A DNA stretch of 46,565 nt from contig CALVJO010000001.1 in assembly GCA_944332225.1 (NCBI GenBank), forward strand, positions 1-46,565, read 5' to 3'. Below the pieces are notes generated by a model. That model had not been told where the DNA came from. It worked only from the letters and a program-made list of their open reading frames with translations, and searched no databases. This stretch comes from an uncultured Bacilli bacterium. GTDB lineage: Bacteria > Bacillota_I > Bacilli_A > RFN20 > CAG-449. Within the stretch, counting starts at the first letter, position 1. Each line of letters begins with the position of its first letter. Below are positions 1 through 8,118 of the stretch, in pieces. The translations under genes were made by a program, and so were the position numbers.

Positions 1-13
1 TTTTGAAGGCCCT

Positions 14-41
14 AAAAACCTCATAATTATGAGGTTTTTTT
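14..41. terminator. Rho-independent terminator
   Basis: A near-perfect hairpin (AAACCTCAT / ATGAGGTTT with a short AT loop) is followed by a T-run on the + strand and preceded by an A-run that would act as a T-run on the - strand. It lies downstream of the leftward lipoprotein pair, so it could end that transcript or one entering from the left. The bases between it and the first gene hold nothing else that I can identify. Confidence 0.75.
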
Positions 42-164
42 AATTATTAATATTTCTCAACCTCCAAAGATAAGATAATAACAAACAAAAAGATTAACTT
101 CAATAATAAAAATATATTTTTATTGCCTCCATGCTCCTAAATCGATCAATCTATATTATCTTAA

Positions 165-596
165 TTAATTTTCCCACCACGGAGGTATATTTAAACTATC
201 ATAAAGATAAGCATACTCTGAATCTTTTGTTACAAAGTTATACATCTCTTCTTGCTTTGGTTCTTTAGATACAACTATTAAAAACATTGAATAGTTAGGA
301 TCAACAGCAAAATAGGATTTAAGAATGTCTTTTGTAATATCTAAAGGACAAGGATTTTCTTGCAATTCAACAACTTCATCGACAAAAGTTGGTTCACTTG
401 TACCTGCCATAAAGCCAAAATACCATTGAGAATTATCTTGCCAAGCAAATAATCTTGTTCCTAAAGAATCATATAAACCATAATATTCAAAATATTCAGG
501 ATAATATATTAAGCAGTTATCATGTGAAGAAGATGAATCACAAGACATCAAAAATAAAGGCATTAAAGTTAAAATAAATATCGCTCGTTTTTTCAT
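165..596 (-). CDS. Small lipoprotein, copy 2 of a tandem pair
   Basis: The product is about 143 residues, beginning with a lipoprotein signal peptide (MKKRAIFILTLMPLF, lipobox LMSC), so it should be anchored on the outer face of the membrane. I chose the internal ATG at 596 because it gives a standard MKK signal peptide and follows a GGCGGTG ribosome site; the longer frame adds 15 residues that do not fit a signal peptide. The mature part is rich in Tyr and Trp, with Asp/Pro-rich stretches. It is clearly related along its whole length to the gene immediately upstream (shared blocks include NPCPLD, TKDILK, YAVDPNY and SEYAYLYDSL). I do not recognise the family and assign no function. Confidence 0.8.
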   Translation of the reverse strand: MKKRAIFILTLMPLFLMSCDSSSSHDNCLIYYPEYFEYYGLYDSLGTRLFAWQDNSQWYFGFMAGTSEPTFVDEVVELQENPCPLDITKDILKSYFAVDPNYSMFLIVVSKEPKQEEMYNFVTKDSEYAYLYDSLNIPPWWEN

Positions 597-655
597 AAAA
601 TTCACCGCCATTCCATAAGTAATTCTATATTTTTCATTCAAATAATTGAGGTTAA

Positions 656-1093
656 TTATACATTAGTTTCCCATCGCGGAGTTATATCTAAACTATCATA
701 TAGATAAGCATATTCTGAATCTTTACCTACATGATTATTTAGTTCCTCTTCCTTTGGAGGATTAGATACAACTATTAACGATATTAAATAGTTAGGATCA
801 ACAGCATAATAGGTTTTAAGAATGTCTTTAGTGACATCTAAAGGACAAGGATTAGCCTGTAATACGATAATCTCGTGAAGAGAATCTGACATACCGCTTC
901 TACCGATGGTAAAACCAAAATACCATTCAGAATCATCTTGCCAAGCATATAAATTCGTGCCGACACCATATAAACCATAATATTCATGATACTCTGGATG
1001 ATATATTAAACAGCTGCTACATGAAGATCCTGAATTACAAGATACTAATAATAAAGGAATTAACGCTAAAGCTAATATTGCTTGTTTTTTCAT
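656..1093 (-). CDS. Small lipoprotein, copy 1 of a tandem pair
   Basis: The product is about 145 residues with a signal peptide MKKQAILALALIPLLLVSC (lipobox LVSC). The ATG at 1093 is preferred over an in-frame GTG three codons earlier because it follows a GGGGGTGG ribosome site at good spacing. It is the upstream member of a tandem pair with about 60 bp between the two coding regions, and the copies align end to end, so they arose by duplication. After the lipobox, Ser/Gly/Cys-rich residues form a linker before a Tyr-rich domain. The function is unknown. The 1103-1365 region upstream is AT-rich and shows no gene. Confidence 0.8.
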   Translation of the reverse strand: MKKQAILALALIPLLLVSCNSGSSCSSCLIYHPEYHEYYGLYGVGTNLYAWQDDSEWYFGFTIGRSGMSDSLHEIIVLQANPCPLDVTKDILKTYYAVDPNYLISLIVVSNPPKEEELNNHVGKDSEYAYLYDSLDITPRWETNV

Positions 1094-1365
1094 AAAAACC
1101 ACCCCCAGTTTGCTTTGATTTAATATGTTTAGCTATGTTGACATAAATTATAAATGATATTTAAATAAGTGCAATCTATCATAAATAATATCTTTTGCTA
1201 ATTAAGCATTTGATAACTTTATTGTTATTTTTAAGTATTTAATGATAATTTTTTAATCTATTTTCTAAAATTGTTCACTTTAAACATCTATTAACAAATT
1301 AAAATAAGTATTAATTCTATTTCATAATTAAAGAGCTAACCTTTAAAATATATCTAGAGGATATC

Positions 1366-1803
1366 ATGAAAAAGAAAAAGTCTAATAAACAAGAAATATT
1401 TTACTTAATATCAATATTAACCAATCTTTTTGGAATAATTTTATTTTGTTCAATCATCTATATGTTTAACGCAGATGTACCTGGAGAAGAATTTGCAAGA
1501 GCCTTTATCTACTTTCCTCCAATAGATCTTGTTCTTCATGCAATAGGAACTATATTTTGTTTTCTACCAGTTAAAGAAAAAACAGAAGAGAAAAAAGAAA
1601 AAGATATAAATGAACAAGCAAATCCAGATTATATAATTAACGAAGATGGATCATACGAATATAAAAACGGTTCAGAAAACAACCCTATCGCTAAGCATAC
1701 AAGCCTAAAATCAATCGTTAAAATACTAACTATCATCGGATGGATAGTTTTAGCCCTTCAAATAATCTGCTCTGCGATATTTTATATCATAATCTTTATA
1801 TAA
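1366..1803 (+). CDS. Small membrane protein of unknown function
   Basis: The product is 145 residues. A basic N-terminus (MKKKKSNKQE) leads into a hydrophobic segment at about 12-32. A second hydrophobic stretch lies at about 48-68, then a charged Lys/Glu-rich loop (about 69-110), and a long C-terminal hydrophobic segment (about 117-144). A ribosome site (AGAGG) sits just before the ATG. It resembles small uncharacterised three-helix membrane proteins; no family motif is visible. It ends about 40 bp before the SRP RNA, and no hairpin terminator separates them. Confidence 0.65.
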   Translation: MKKKKSNKQEIFYLISILTNLFGIILFCSIIYMFNADVPGEEFARAFIYFPPIDLVLHAIGTIFCFLPVKEKTEEKKEKDINEQANPDYIINEDGSYEYKNGSENNPIAKHTSLKSIVKILTIIGWIVLALQIICSAIFYIIIFI

Positions 1804-1810
1804 TTATTAT

Positions 1811-1839
1811 TTGTTTTTTTACATTTCATCTAGTAATAT
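1811..1839 (+). promoter_or_regulatory. Sigma-A type promoter of the SRP RNA
   Basis: A -35 box TTGTTT (1811-1816) and a -10 box TAATAT (1834-1839) are separated by exactly 17 bp. The -10 box ends six bases before the predicted 5' end of the SRP RNA. Position and spacing are those of a housekeeping promoter. Confidence 0.6.
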
Positions 1840-1845
1840 AAATAT

Positions 1846-1925
1846 GCCATCGCGATTCAATGATGTGAACCAGGTCAGGACAGGAATGTAGCAGCCTTAA
1901 GCATTCCATTGTCTGTGCGGTGGTT
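1846..1925 (+). ncRNA. ffs: Small bacterial signal recognition particle RNA (4.5S type)
   Basis: The stretch carries the hallmark SRP domain IV core: GAACCAGGTCAGGACAGG, then the AGCAGCC element that closes the internal loops where Ffh binds. The flanking ends pair with each other (CCATCGC near 1848 with GCGGTGG near 1917-1923), and the RNA ends in a T-rich run that can serve as terminator. At about 80 nt it is the short form seen in some Firmicutes and mollicutes, lacking the Alu domain of the Bacillus form. It partners with Ffh to target nascent membrane proteins. It lies directly in front of tadA, a frequent arrangement in Gram-positives. Confidence 0.93.
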
Positions 1926-1944
1926 TTTATTTTATTATTATTTT

Positions 1945-2412
1945 ATGAAAGACGATCAATATTATTTATCTCAAGCATATTTAGAAGCTCTTAAAGCCTT
2001 AAACCATGATGAAATCCCAATCGGCTGCGTAATCGTTAAAGACGATAAAATTATCTCAAGAGGATTCAATCAAAAAGAGGAAACGTTTTTAGTTACTTCT
2101 CATGCTGAGATAAACGCTTTAAATAAAGCATGTAAAAAACTTAAAACCTATCATTTAGAAGAATGCGTTTGCTACGTAACCTTAGAACCATGTCTCATGT
2201 GCGCGTCAGCTTTAATTCAAGCTAAAATAAAAAGAATCGTCTATGGAGCTATCTCGCCTAAAAACGGGGCATGCGGCAGCTTTTTCGATGTGACGACTCT
2301 TTCTAATTTAAATCATTATCCTTTAATCACATATATAAGTGATGAGAAATGCAAAAGCATCATCTCTAATTATTTTAAAAATAAAAGATTAACTAAAGAG
2401 AAAGAAGATTAA
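1945..2412 (+). CDS. tadA: tRNA-specific adenosine-34 deaminase
   Basis: This enzyme converts A34 to inosine in the anticodon of tRNA-Arg(ACG). The cytidine-deaminase-fold signature is intact: HAEINAL, which holds the first zinc ligand and the catalytic Glu, and PCLMCASA, which holds the two Cys ligands. The product is 155 residues, normal for the family. The start at 1945 is chosen because any earlier in-frame start would lie inside the SRP RNA. No strong ribosome site is visible, so expression may depend on read-through of the SRP RNA transcript. The 3' end overlaps the convergent pepT gene by about 20 bp. Confidence 0.92.
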   Translation: MKDDQYYLSQAYLEALKALNHDEIPIGCVIVKDDKIISRGFNQKEETFLVTSHAEINALNKACKKLKTYHLEECVCYVTLEPCLMCASALIQAKIKRIVYGAISPKNGACGSFFDVTTLSNLNHYPLITYISDEKCKSIISNYFKNKRLTKEKED

Positions 2413-3601
2413 TTAATACTTTAACCATTCTTTCCATATCATTAACATCGACATACTCTTTTAAAGAATGACAAGAATAATCTCCAGTTCCTAAATTTGG
2501 ACATTTTAAGCCCATGAAGGTGATTCTTGCTCCATCTGTTCCACCTCTAATCGGTTCAAATTCAATATTAATATTCTCTTTTTGGTACGCTTGTATAATA
2601 TCTTGAATACAGGCATCATCTATAGAAATTAACTCTCCCATATTCTTATATTGATCAAGGATCTCTACTTCTATGACGGAAGTAGGATACTTCTTTTCTA
2701 GATACTTTTGAGCCTCTAAAAAAGCTCTTTTCTTGTCTTTTAATTTCTTAGAATCAAAATCTCTAATAATATAATCTAATTCACAAGATGAGACATCTCC
2801 ATGAATATAATCTAGATGGATGAATCCTTCTCTACCTTCACTTTCTCGAGGGGTCATCTTTTCTAAAGATAGAAGATGAGAATTAAATTCATTTCCTAAT
2901 AATGATGCGTTTACCATCTTATCTTTACCATCACCAGGATGCGTGGAGACTCCTTTAATAGTTACTTTAGAAGACGCGGCATTGAAGTTTTCATATGAGA
3001 GATAATTAATATCTCCTCCATCAACAGTATAAGCATAATCAGCTTTAAACTTATCTAATGAGAAGTGATCCGCGCCGCGACCTATCTCTTCATCGACGGT
3101 GAAACAAACTTGAATATTTTTATGTTTTATCTCAGGATGAGCAGAGAAATATTTTAAGGTTTGCATGATGATAGCTACTCCTGCCTTATCATCGCCACCT
3201 AAAAGATGATATCCATCAGTTACAATTAAAGTATGTCCTTTTTTTGATAATAGATGAGGATTATTATCAACTTTAATAGTCACTTCATCATTTAAAATGA
3301 TATCTTTACCATCATAATTTTCAATAACTCGAGGTTCAAAATTACCACCTTTACATTCTAAGGCGGTATCGACATGAGCGATTAAACCGATTGTTTTAGA
3401 ATCTTTCTCGCCTTTTAATGTTCCATAAACTAATCCATATTCATCAAGGAAGCTATCAATATTTAATTCTTGAAGTTCTTGAAGCAATAATTTAGATAAT
3501 TCTAATTGCTTTAAAGTAGATGGAACGCTTAACGATGTATCATCACTTTGAGTGTCAATTTTGACATATCTAATAAATCTTTCTATTAAATCTTGTTTCA
3601 T
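2393..3601 (-). CDS. pepT: Peptidase T (tripeptide aminopeptidase)
   Basis: A cytoplasmic M20-family dizinc aminopeptidase that removes the N-terminal residue of tripeptides. Its 402 residues match the family length. Visible ligands and motifs are HVDT (His76, Asp78), GGDDKAG (Asp137 region), TVDEEIG (catalytic Glu171, Glu172), VDGGD (about 193-197) and a C-terminal His near residue 378. The RGGTDGAR block is typical of PepT. The gene follows a TetR-type regulator with only a 3-bp gap, so the two are one operon and the regulator may control it. It converges on tadA. Confidence 0.93.
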   Translation of the reverse strand: MKQDLIERFIRYVKIDTQSDDTSLSVPSTLKQLELSKLLLQELQELNIDSFLDEYGLVYGTLKGEKDSKTIGLIAHVDTALECKGGNFEPRVIENYDGKDIILNDEVTIKVDNNPHLLSKKGHTLIVTDGYHLLGGDDKAGVAIIMQTLKYFSAHPEIKHKNIQVCFTVDEEIGRGADHFSLDKFKADYAYTVDGGDINYLSYENFNAASSKVTIKGVSTHPGDGKDKMVNASLLGNEFNSHLLSLEKMTPRESEGREGFIHLDYIHGDVSSCELDYIIRDFDSKKLKDKKRAFLEAQKYLEKKYPTSVIEVEILDQYKNMGELISIDDACIQDIIQAYQKENINIEFEPIRGGTDGARITFMGLKCPNLGTGDYSCHSLKEYVDVNDMERMVKVLINLLSL

Positions 3602-3604
3602 AAT

Positions 3605-4159
3605 TTACCTTTCTATATTTAATATTTTTGAACAAATTTTCACGCATGTAGACGAAACATATTCTAAAGGATACTTTTGAGGTTCTTGAATGAATCTAGC
3701 ATATAAAGATGCGATTCCTGAAACTAGAAAATACGCGGTTATTTTATCTAAACTAGCAAAAAAAGTAATTGAGCTTGTTGGAATCTCGGTTAATTTGTCC
3801 GCGAAAGTCTGCTCGATTCGATTGATAAAAATAATATATTGTTTCGATTGAGCAAGAAGCTGATAATACTCTAAATTACGAGAAATAAATTCATTAAGAT
3901 AGGCAAAGAAACCTTCTAAAGAGCCAATTGATCCTACTAGAATTTCAATTCTAATTTTTGAGATATCCACTATCAATTCATTGAAAAGCTCTTCTAAAAT
4001 ATCATTCGCGCTTTTGTAGTAACGATAAAATGTCTTTCGGTTAATTCCTATGTCTTTACAAATATCGGTTATCGATATTGATTCGATATTGTCTGTTTTT
4101 AGAAGTTCTAATAATTTTTTTCTAATTTTATCTTTTGTTCTAATGCTTCTTTGATCCAT
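3605..4159 (-). CDS. TetR/AcrR-family transcriptional regulator
   Basis: The product is 184 residues. The N-terminal 55 residues form a TetR-type helix-turn-helix (SITDICKDIGINRKTFYRYYKS), including the characteristic FYRYYKS end of the recognition helix. The rest is an alpha-helical ligand-binding/dimerisation domain, closest in feel to the DhaS-like TetR group. It lies directly upstream of pepT in the same direction. An imperfect palindrome lies in its own promoter region, consistent with autoregulation. The ligand is unknown; control of pepT or of the divergent oxidoreductase at 4295 is inferred from position only. Confidence 0.85.
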   Translation of the reverse strand: MDQRSIRTKDKIRKKLLELLKTDNIESISITDICKDIGINRKTFYRYYKSANDILEELFNELIVDISKIRIEILVGSIGSLEGFFAYLNEFISRNLEYYQLLAQSKQYIIFINRIEQTFADKLTEIPTSSITFFASLDKITAYFLVSGIASLYARFIQEPQKYPLEYVSSTCVKICSKILNIER

Positions 4160-4176
4160 AAGTTTTCCTTTATTAA

Positions 4177-4205
4177 TAAATTATGTAAATATTAATCATA
4201 AATTA
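4177..4205. promoter_or_regulatory. Imperfect palindrome, possible TetR operator
   Basis: The half-site TAAATTATG is mirrored by CATAAATTA about eleven bases later. It lies between the divergent TetR gene and the oxidoreductase gene, just upstream of the TetR start. Position suggests an operator, but in DNA this AT-rich such symmetry can arise by chance. Confidence 0.3.
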
Positions 4206-4294
4206 AAGAACATTAAAGTTAGATTGTAATTTTTGAAAAGATAATTATTCACTCAATATTGAATTTTTTTTAAAAAAATAAGAAAATAACCTAG

Positions 4295-5260
4295 ATGATA
4301 CGGATTGGACTTTTAGGTCTAGGTAGAATATCTCACAAGATAGCTAAGACCTTAACAAAATTAAACTCACCTGAATTAATTCTCTATGCCTGCGGCTCTA
4401 GAGAACTTTCTAAAGCTGAAGATTTTAAAAATAAATATCATTTAGAGAAAGCTTACGGTTCTTATGAAGAATTATGCAAGGATGAAAATATTGATTTAAT
4501 ATATGTGGCTACCCCTCATGTATTTCATCATGATAATGTGATTCTAGCCTTAGAGAATAATAAGCATGTATTAGTAGAAAAACCAATGTGCGTCTCTTTA
4601 AAAGAAGGAGAAGAATTATTTTCTCTAGCTAAAGAAAAACATCTCTTATTGCAAGAAGCATTTTGGACTAGATTCACCCCTTCATATAGTTATTTAAAAC
4701 AATTAATAGATTTAAAACCTTTAGGAAACATTCTCTCAGTGGACGCGAGCTTTGGTCTATATTTAGAAAACAAATCAAGAATGGTCTCTAAGGCATTAGG
4801 CGGAGGAGTCTTGCTCGATATAGGAGTCTATCCTCTTAACATGCTCCTTGGAATTCTAGGCAAGAATTATTCAATTCAAGCTGTTAATTTCTCTCCATAT
4901 AAAGGAGATAGCTCGATTGATGAAAACGATCAGCTATTAATTAGCTTTAATGATATTCCATGCAAAATAACTATTTCCATGAATCAATATATTAAAGATG
5001 AGGCCATCATCACCTGCGAGCACGGAACAATCATTTTAGATCGAAATAATTTAGTTAAAAAAATCCATCTTAAAGCTAAAAATATTTCTAAAACCTTTAA
5101 GTTCAAAGAAATTGTTAATGGCTATGAATGTCAGTTTCTAAAGATGAATCAAGCCATCAAGGATAACTCACCCCTAGATGAGATGAGCAGAGATGATTCC
5201 TTAACTTTATTAAGACTTTTAGACGACATTCGTAATTTTAATAAAAAACAAAATAGTTAA
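4295..5260 (+). CDS. Gfo/Idh/MocA-family NAD(P)-dependent oxidoreductase
   Basis: The product is 321 residues. The N-terminal Rossmann fold starts with IRIGLLGLGRISHK (GxGxxx nucleotide-binding loop). The conserved EKPMCVS motif near residues 93-99 carries the catalytic-site lysine of this family. The C-terminal alpha/beta domain includes LGGGVLLDIGVYPLNM, the usual substrate-side motif. Members oxidise or reduce sugars, inositols or related polyols, and trans-dihydrodiol dehydrogenase-like proteins have this layout. The substrate cannot be read from the sequence. The gene is divergent from the TetR regulator and is followed 35 bp later by a metalloprotease lipoprotein. Confidence 0.88.
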   Translation: MIRIGLLGLGRISHKIAKTLTKLNSPELILYACGSRELSKAEDFKNKYHLEKAYGSYEELCKDENIDLIYVATPHVFHHDNVILALENNKHVLVEKPMCVSLKEGEELFSLAKEKHLLLQEAFWTRFTPSYSYLKQLIDLKPLGNILSVDASFGLYLENKSRMVSKALGGGVLLDIGVYPLNMLLGILGKNYSIQAVNFSPYKGDSSIDENDQLLISFNDIPCKITISMNQYIKDEAIITCEHGTIILDRNNLVKKIHLKAKNISKTFKFKEIVNGYECQFLKMNQAIKDNSPLDEMSRDDSLTLLRLLDDIRNFNKKQNS

Positions 5261-5295
5261 AATTTAGTATATATTCCATCACTATGTTATTAGAG

Positions 5296-6888
5296 ATGAA
5301 AAAGTTATTACCCTTACTTATTTTACCAATCTTAATGCTGACATCTTGTCAGTCGTTCTTAATCGTGGCTACCTCAGGAAATGTTGATATTATTTTAAAC
5401 GAGGATGATGAGACATCTAATAATTATTATGGGCCAGACGAGGTTAATCTTTCTCAAACTCGTAAAACTCTTCAAGGAGTGACTAAAGAAGTCGTGATGC
5501 CTTCAACTGGGGATGTTAACTGCTTAGTAGTCCCTATAATCATCAAAGGTTATGAAGATAACGCGACTCAAGAATTCCTTGATTTAATCGATGAAGCATT
5601 TAATTCTGATGAACTTTTAAAAGGGGGATATCCATCAATTAAATCCTACTTCTACGAATCATCATTTCATCAATTAAATTTATCAGCGACTGTTTTAGAT
5701 TGGATTGATCTATGGGAGGTCTGCTCAATTGATGAAAATATCTCAACTGAGCAATTTACTCAAAATATATTTTTAAATTATCTTTCTGAAGTCATTGATT
5801 ACGTTTCTACTTTAGATATTGATTTGACTCAGTTTGACTCCGATAAAGACGGGTATTTAGATCAAGTTTACTTTATTTACTCGGCTTATGATTATCAAAC
5901 TCTTCAGGATATGATGATGTATACCGAGGTTGATGATTTTGCTAATTCTGATGTATTTTGGGCCTATACAATTAATATAAGAGCCAACGATCCATATTTA
6001 GATACTGATGTCCCTGTCTTAGCTAATTATACCGTTTGTTCATTTGACACCTTATTTAAAGACTATGCGAAGACCAAAAATGTCTATTACGGGAATAAAC
6101 GTTATCAAGTAGATATAATTTCCTTAGATAATGATATATCTCCTCAGACAATTATTCATGAAACAGGTCACGCGATGGGGTTAAATGATTATTATAACTA
6201 CGGAGATGATTATAATTACTCCCCAGCGGGTAGATTAACGATGATGGATTATAACGTTGGAGATTTTGATTCATATTCAAAGATGACTTTAGGATGGGTT
6301 AAACCGTACGTAGTCTATGGTAATTCATCAATAAAACTTGAAGAATCTTATGTTAATAAAGATCAGTTGATCGTAATTGATCCAAGTCAAACTTCAAAAG
6401 ACTTCAATCCTTTTGATGAATATATCTTAATTGAATATTATTCACCTAATGGCTTAAATAAATACGATATAGATAACGTTATTAATAATTATGTTCCTTT
6501 ACCATCTCAAACTGGATATAAAGTTTATCATATAGATTCTAGAGAATTCGTTACCAATCTTTCAAACACGATAGTTAGAGAATATGATTTTGAAGATTTA
6601 TCCGCATTTGAAAATGTAGTATTACCTATTTCTAACACTAATGCAGGAGAACGCGCGGAGTTAAGCTCTTATCATTTTTCACCTAATATAAATGTTTCTA
6701 ATTCATTTGATGAAATAAGATTAATTGAAGGATTTCAAAGAAACACCTTTAATAAAGGAGGGTATTTCACCTATGAAACTTTATTCTATGGAGATGATTA
6801 TTTTACCTTTTCAAAATACCGTTCCTTCTTTATTCATGATTCATTTAATGATGGAACAGACTTCCCATATCAAATTTATTTTAAATAG
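5296..6888 (+). CDS. M6-family (immune-inhibitor-A-like) zinc metalloprotease, lipoprotein
   Basis: The product is about 530 residues and begins with a lipoprotein signal peptide (MKKLLPLLILPILMLTSC), so it should be displayed on the cell surface. The zinc motif is HETGHAMGLNDYY, near residue 290 from this start; HExxH with a downstream Gly-x-x-Asp fits the M6 peptidase family. A DSDKDGYLD segment upstream looks like a calcium-binding loop. The C-terminal 200 residues are beta-rich, as in other family members. An ATG four codons earlier (5284) is equally possible; neither has a clear ribosome site. It likely degrades extracellular or host proteins, by family analogy. Confidence 0.82.
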   Translation: MKKLLPLLILPILMLTSCQSFLIVATSGNVDIILNEDDETSNNYYGPDEVNLSQTRKTLQGVTKEVVMPSTGDVNCLVVPIIIKGYEDNATQEFLDLIDEAFNSDELLKGGYPSIKSYFYESSFHQLNLSATVLDWIDLWEVCSIDENISTEQFTQNIFLNYLSEVIDYVSTLDIDLTQFDSDKDGYLDQVYFIYSAYDYQTLQDMMMYTEVDDFANSDVFWAYTINIRANDPYLDTDVPVLANYTVCSFDTLFKDYAKTKNVYYGNKRYQVDIISLDNDISPQTIIHETGHAMGLNDYYNYGDDYNYSPAGRLTMMDYNVGDFDSYSKMTLGWVKPYVVYGNSSIKLEESYVNKDQLIVIDPSQTSKDFNPFDEYILIEYYSPNGLNKYDIDNVINNYVPLPSQTGYKVYHIDSREFVTNLSNTIVREYDFEDLSAFENVVLPISNTNAGERAELSSYHFSPNINVSNSFDEIRLIEGFQRNTFNKGGYFTYETLFYGDDYFTFSKYRSFFIHDSFNDGTDFPYQIYFK

Positions 6889-6942
6889 ATATTAATATTT
6901 TTTTCTTTAGTTTTCCTCTATACTTTGTTTGAGAGGTATTTT

Positions 6943-7589
6943 ATGAAGAGAAAAGAAAAAAAGAAAACAAATTAACCAATAGAGCCAGCTCACTCTGGCA
7001 AGAATTTAAAAAATTTATCACAAAAGGTAATGTTATTGATCTATCAATAGGCGTTATCATGGGTAGCGCTTTTGGAGCGATAGTCACTGCCTTTACTAAC
7101 ATTTTATTATCAGTTTGCACCTGGGGAGTCCCTGGAGGAATCTCTGGATTAGTAACTATCCTTCCTGCCGTTAGCCCATCTCAAATCTCACCTTTAGGTG
7201 AACAATATCAAGTTATAACTGCTCAGCAATATCTTGATGGTATCTCGGGTTACACCACATCTCAACTATCAGGAATGTACACGCAGATAGGCACTAATTA
7301 CTACTATAAAGGTTTAGCTTTAATTAACTGGGGAGAAATAATAAACGCGATTATTTCCTTTATCATCATCGCATTAGTGTTATTCATCATCTTAAAAGTT
7401 TACACCGCGTTAAAGAATAGAAGACTTGCTTATGAAAAAGCAAAACTTGAAAAATACTATCAAGAACATCCTGAAGAAAGACCAGTTGAAAAAGCAAAAG
7501 AACCAACTGAACTAGATTTATTAAAGAGCATTAATGAAAGTTTAAAAGTCTTAGCTTCTAAAGAAGATAACTCAACAAATAACAATTAA
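6943..7589 (+). CDS. mscL: Large-conductance mechanosensitive channel MscL, needing a -1 frameshift
   Basis: A pressure-relief channel of the cytoplasmic membrane. The first ATG with a good ribosome site (GAGAGG, 6931-6936) is at 6943, but that frame stops after ten codons. A -1 shift at the heptamer A AAA AAG (6957-6963) joins it to the main frame. The joined product is about 215 residues and restores the family N-terminus: LWQEFKKF, then GNVIDLSIGVIMGSAFGAIV as TM1. TM2 is around INWGEIINAIISFIIIALVLFIIL, and a charged C-terminal helix ends with LDLLKSINESLKVLA. The internal ATG at 7059 would cut TM1 in half and is unlikely to give a working channel. The periplasmic loop is longer than usual. 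The A7 tract may equally hide a sequencing indel. Confidence 0.8.
6957..6963 (+). promoter_or_regulatory. Slippery heptamer A AAA AAG at the mscL frame junction
   Basis: In the frame set by the ATG at 6943 the codons read AAA AAG preceded by an A, the classic -1 slip heptamer used by dnaX-type frameshifting. Re-reading one base here moves the ribosome exactly into the mscL frame. A single missing A in the assembly would look identical. Confidence 0.5.
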
Positions 7590-7590
7590 C

Positions 7591-7618
7591 ATTAAGCCGA
7601 TTATCTCGGCTTTTTTAA
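7591..7618 (+). terminator. Terminator of mscL
   Basis: Hairpin AAGCCGA / TCGGCTT with a five-base loop followed by a T-run, starting two bases after the mscL stop codon. Confidence 0.85.
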
Positions 7619-7676
7619 TATTAAGTCATTGCCTTAATCATATTTTGAAATGCAAAAGTTTGAATCGCTTAATTAA

Positions 7677-7814
7677 GCTAAAGATATTGTTCTTTCTCAA
7701 TTAAGTGAAGATATCAAAACTACATTAAAACCAACTTTGGTGATGTTGATAGTTAGGTTAACAACTCAGATAGAAGCAAGTATAAATACGTTGAAGAAGG
7801 CATCTAAAACATAA
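7677..7814 (+). pseudogene. Short open fragment without a start, probable gene remnant
   Basis: Forty-five codons are open between two stops with no start codon and no ribosome site. The first part (AKDIVLSQLSEDIKTTLKPT) reads like protein. A different frame continues plausibly (FGDVDS, then a stop, then KYKYVEEGI), as expected of a gene broken by small indels. I cannot name the source family. It sits between two terminators in the largest non-coding gap of the window (7590-8118). Confidence 0.3.
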
Positions 7815-7866
7815 GAAAAGACCGCTTAATCCTATTAGTTATAGTAGATTCAAGCGGTTTATTTTT
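7815..7866. terminator. Long inverted repeat, likely terminator
   Basis: The arms ACCGCTTAATCCTA and TAGATTCAAGCGGT pair over about 13 bases around a ten-base loop, followed by a T-rich run on the + strand and by TCTTTTC on the - strand. It probably ends transcription from one or both sides of the decayed region. Confidence 0.65.
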
Positions 7867-8042
7867 ATTCGACCTTCTTTTCAACGGCTTTTGCTATCCT
7901 AGAATTTTTGTAATAATAAGTGTAGTATTTCCCTTTTTCTAAGAAAGAACCAACATTAAGGAAAATATATTGTTTTTCTGCAGTTTCAATCTTTGCTGAA
8001 ACTCTACCATGGCTATCGTAAGTAGTAACATTAATTATTATT
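7865..8042 (-). pseudogene. 3' remnant of a secreted-type protein gene
   Basis: Reading leftward, an open frame of about 58 codons starts right after a stop, with no ATG and no ribosome site. It encodes a plausible C-terminus: VTTYDSHGRVSAKIETAE, then FLNVGSFLEKGKYYTYYYKN, then SRIAKAVEKKVE, stop. The alternation of beta-type stretches and the Lys/Tyr-rich end resemble the tails of lipoproteins in this window. The 5' part is missing. It ends directly at the terminator hairpin, as a real gene end would. Confidence 0.45.
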
Positions 8043-8073
8043 TAGATACAGATAGAGAAAATAACAATCATGT

Positions 8074-8098
8074 AAAAAGGACCGCCACGGCGATCCTT
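8074..8098 (-). terminator. Terminator of the GH3 operon
   Basis: On the - strand AAGGATCGCC pairs with GGCGGTCCTT (one G-U pair) around a very short loop, followed by TTT. It lies 20 bp beyond the last gene of the leftward GH3 operon. Confidence 0.75.
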
Positions 8099-8118
8099 AG
8101 ATATACATAGGAGGGAAC

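Noticed and set aside
1909-1944. N-terminal extension of tadA
   Set aside because: It would be encoded by the 3' end of the SRP RNA and does not match the family start.
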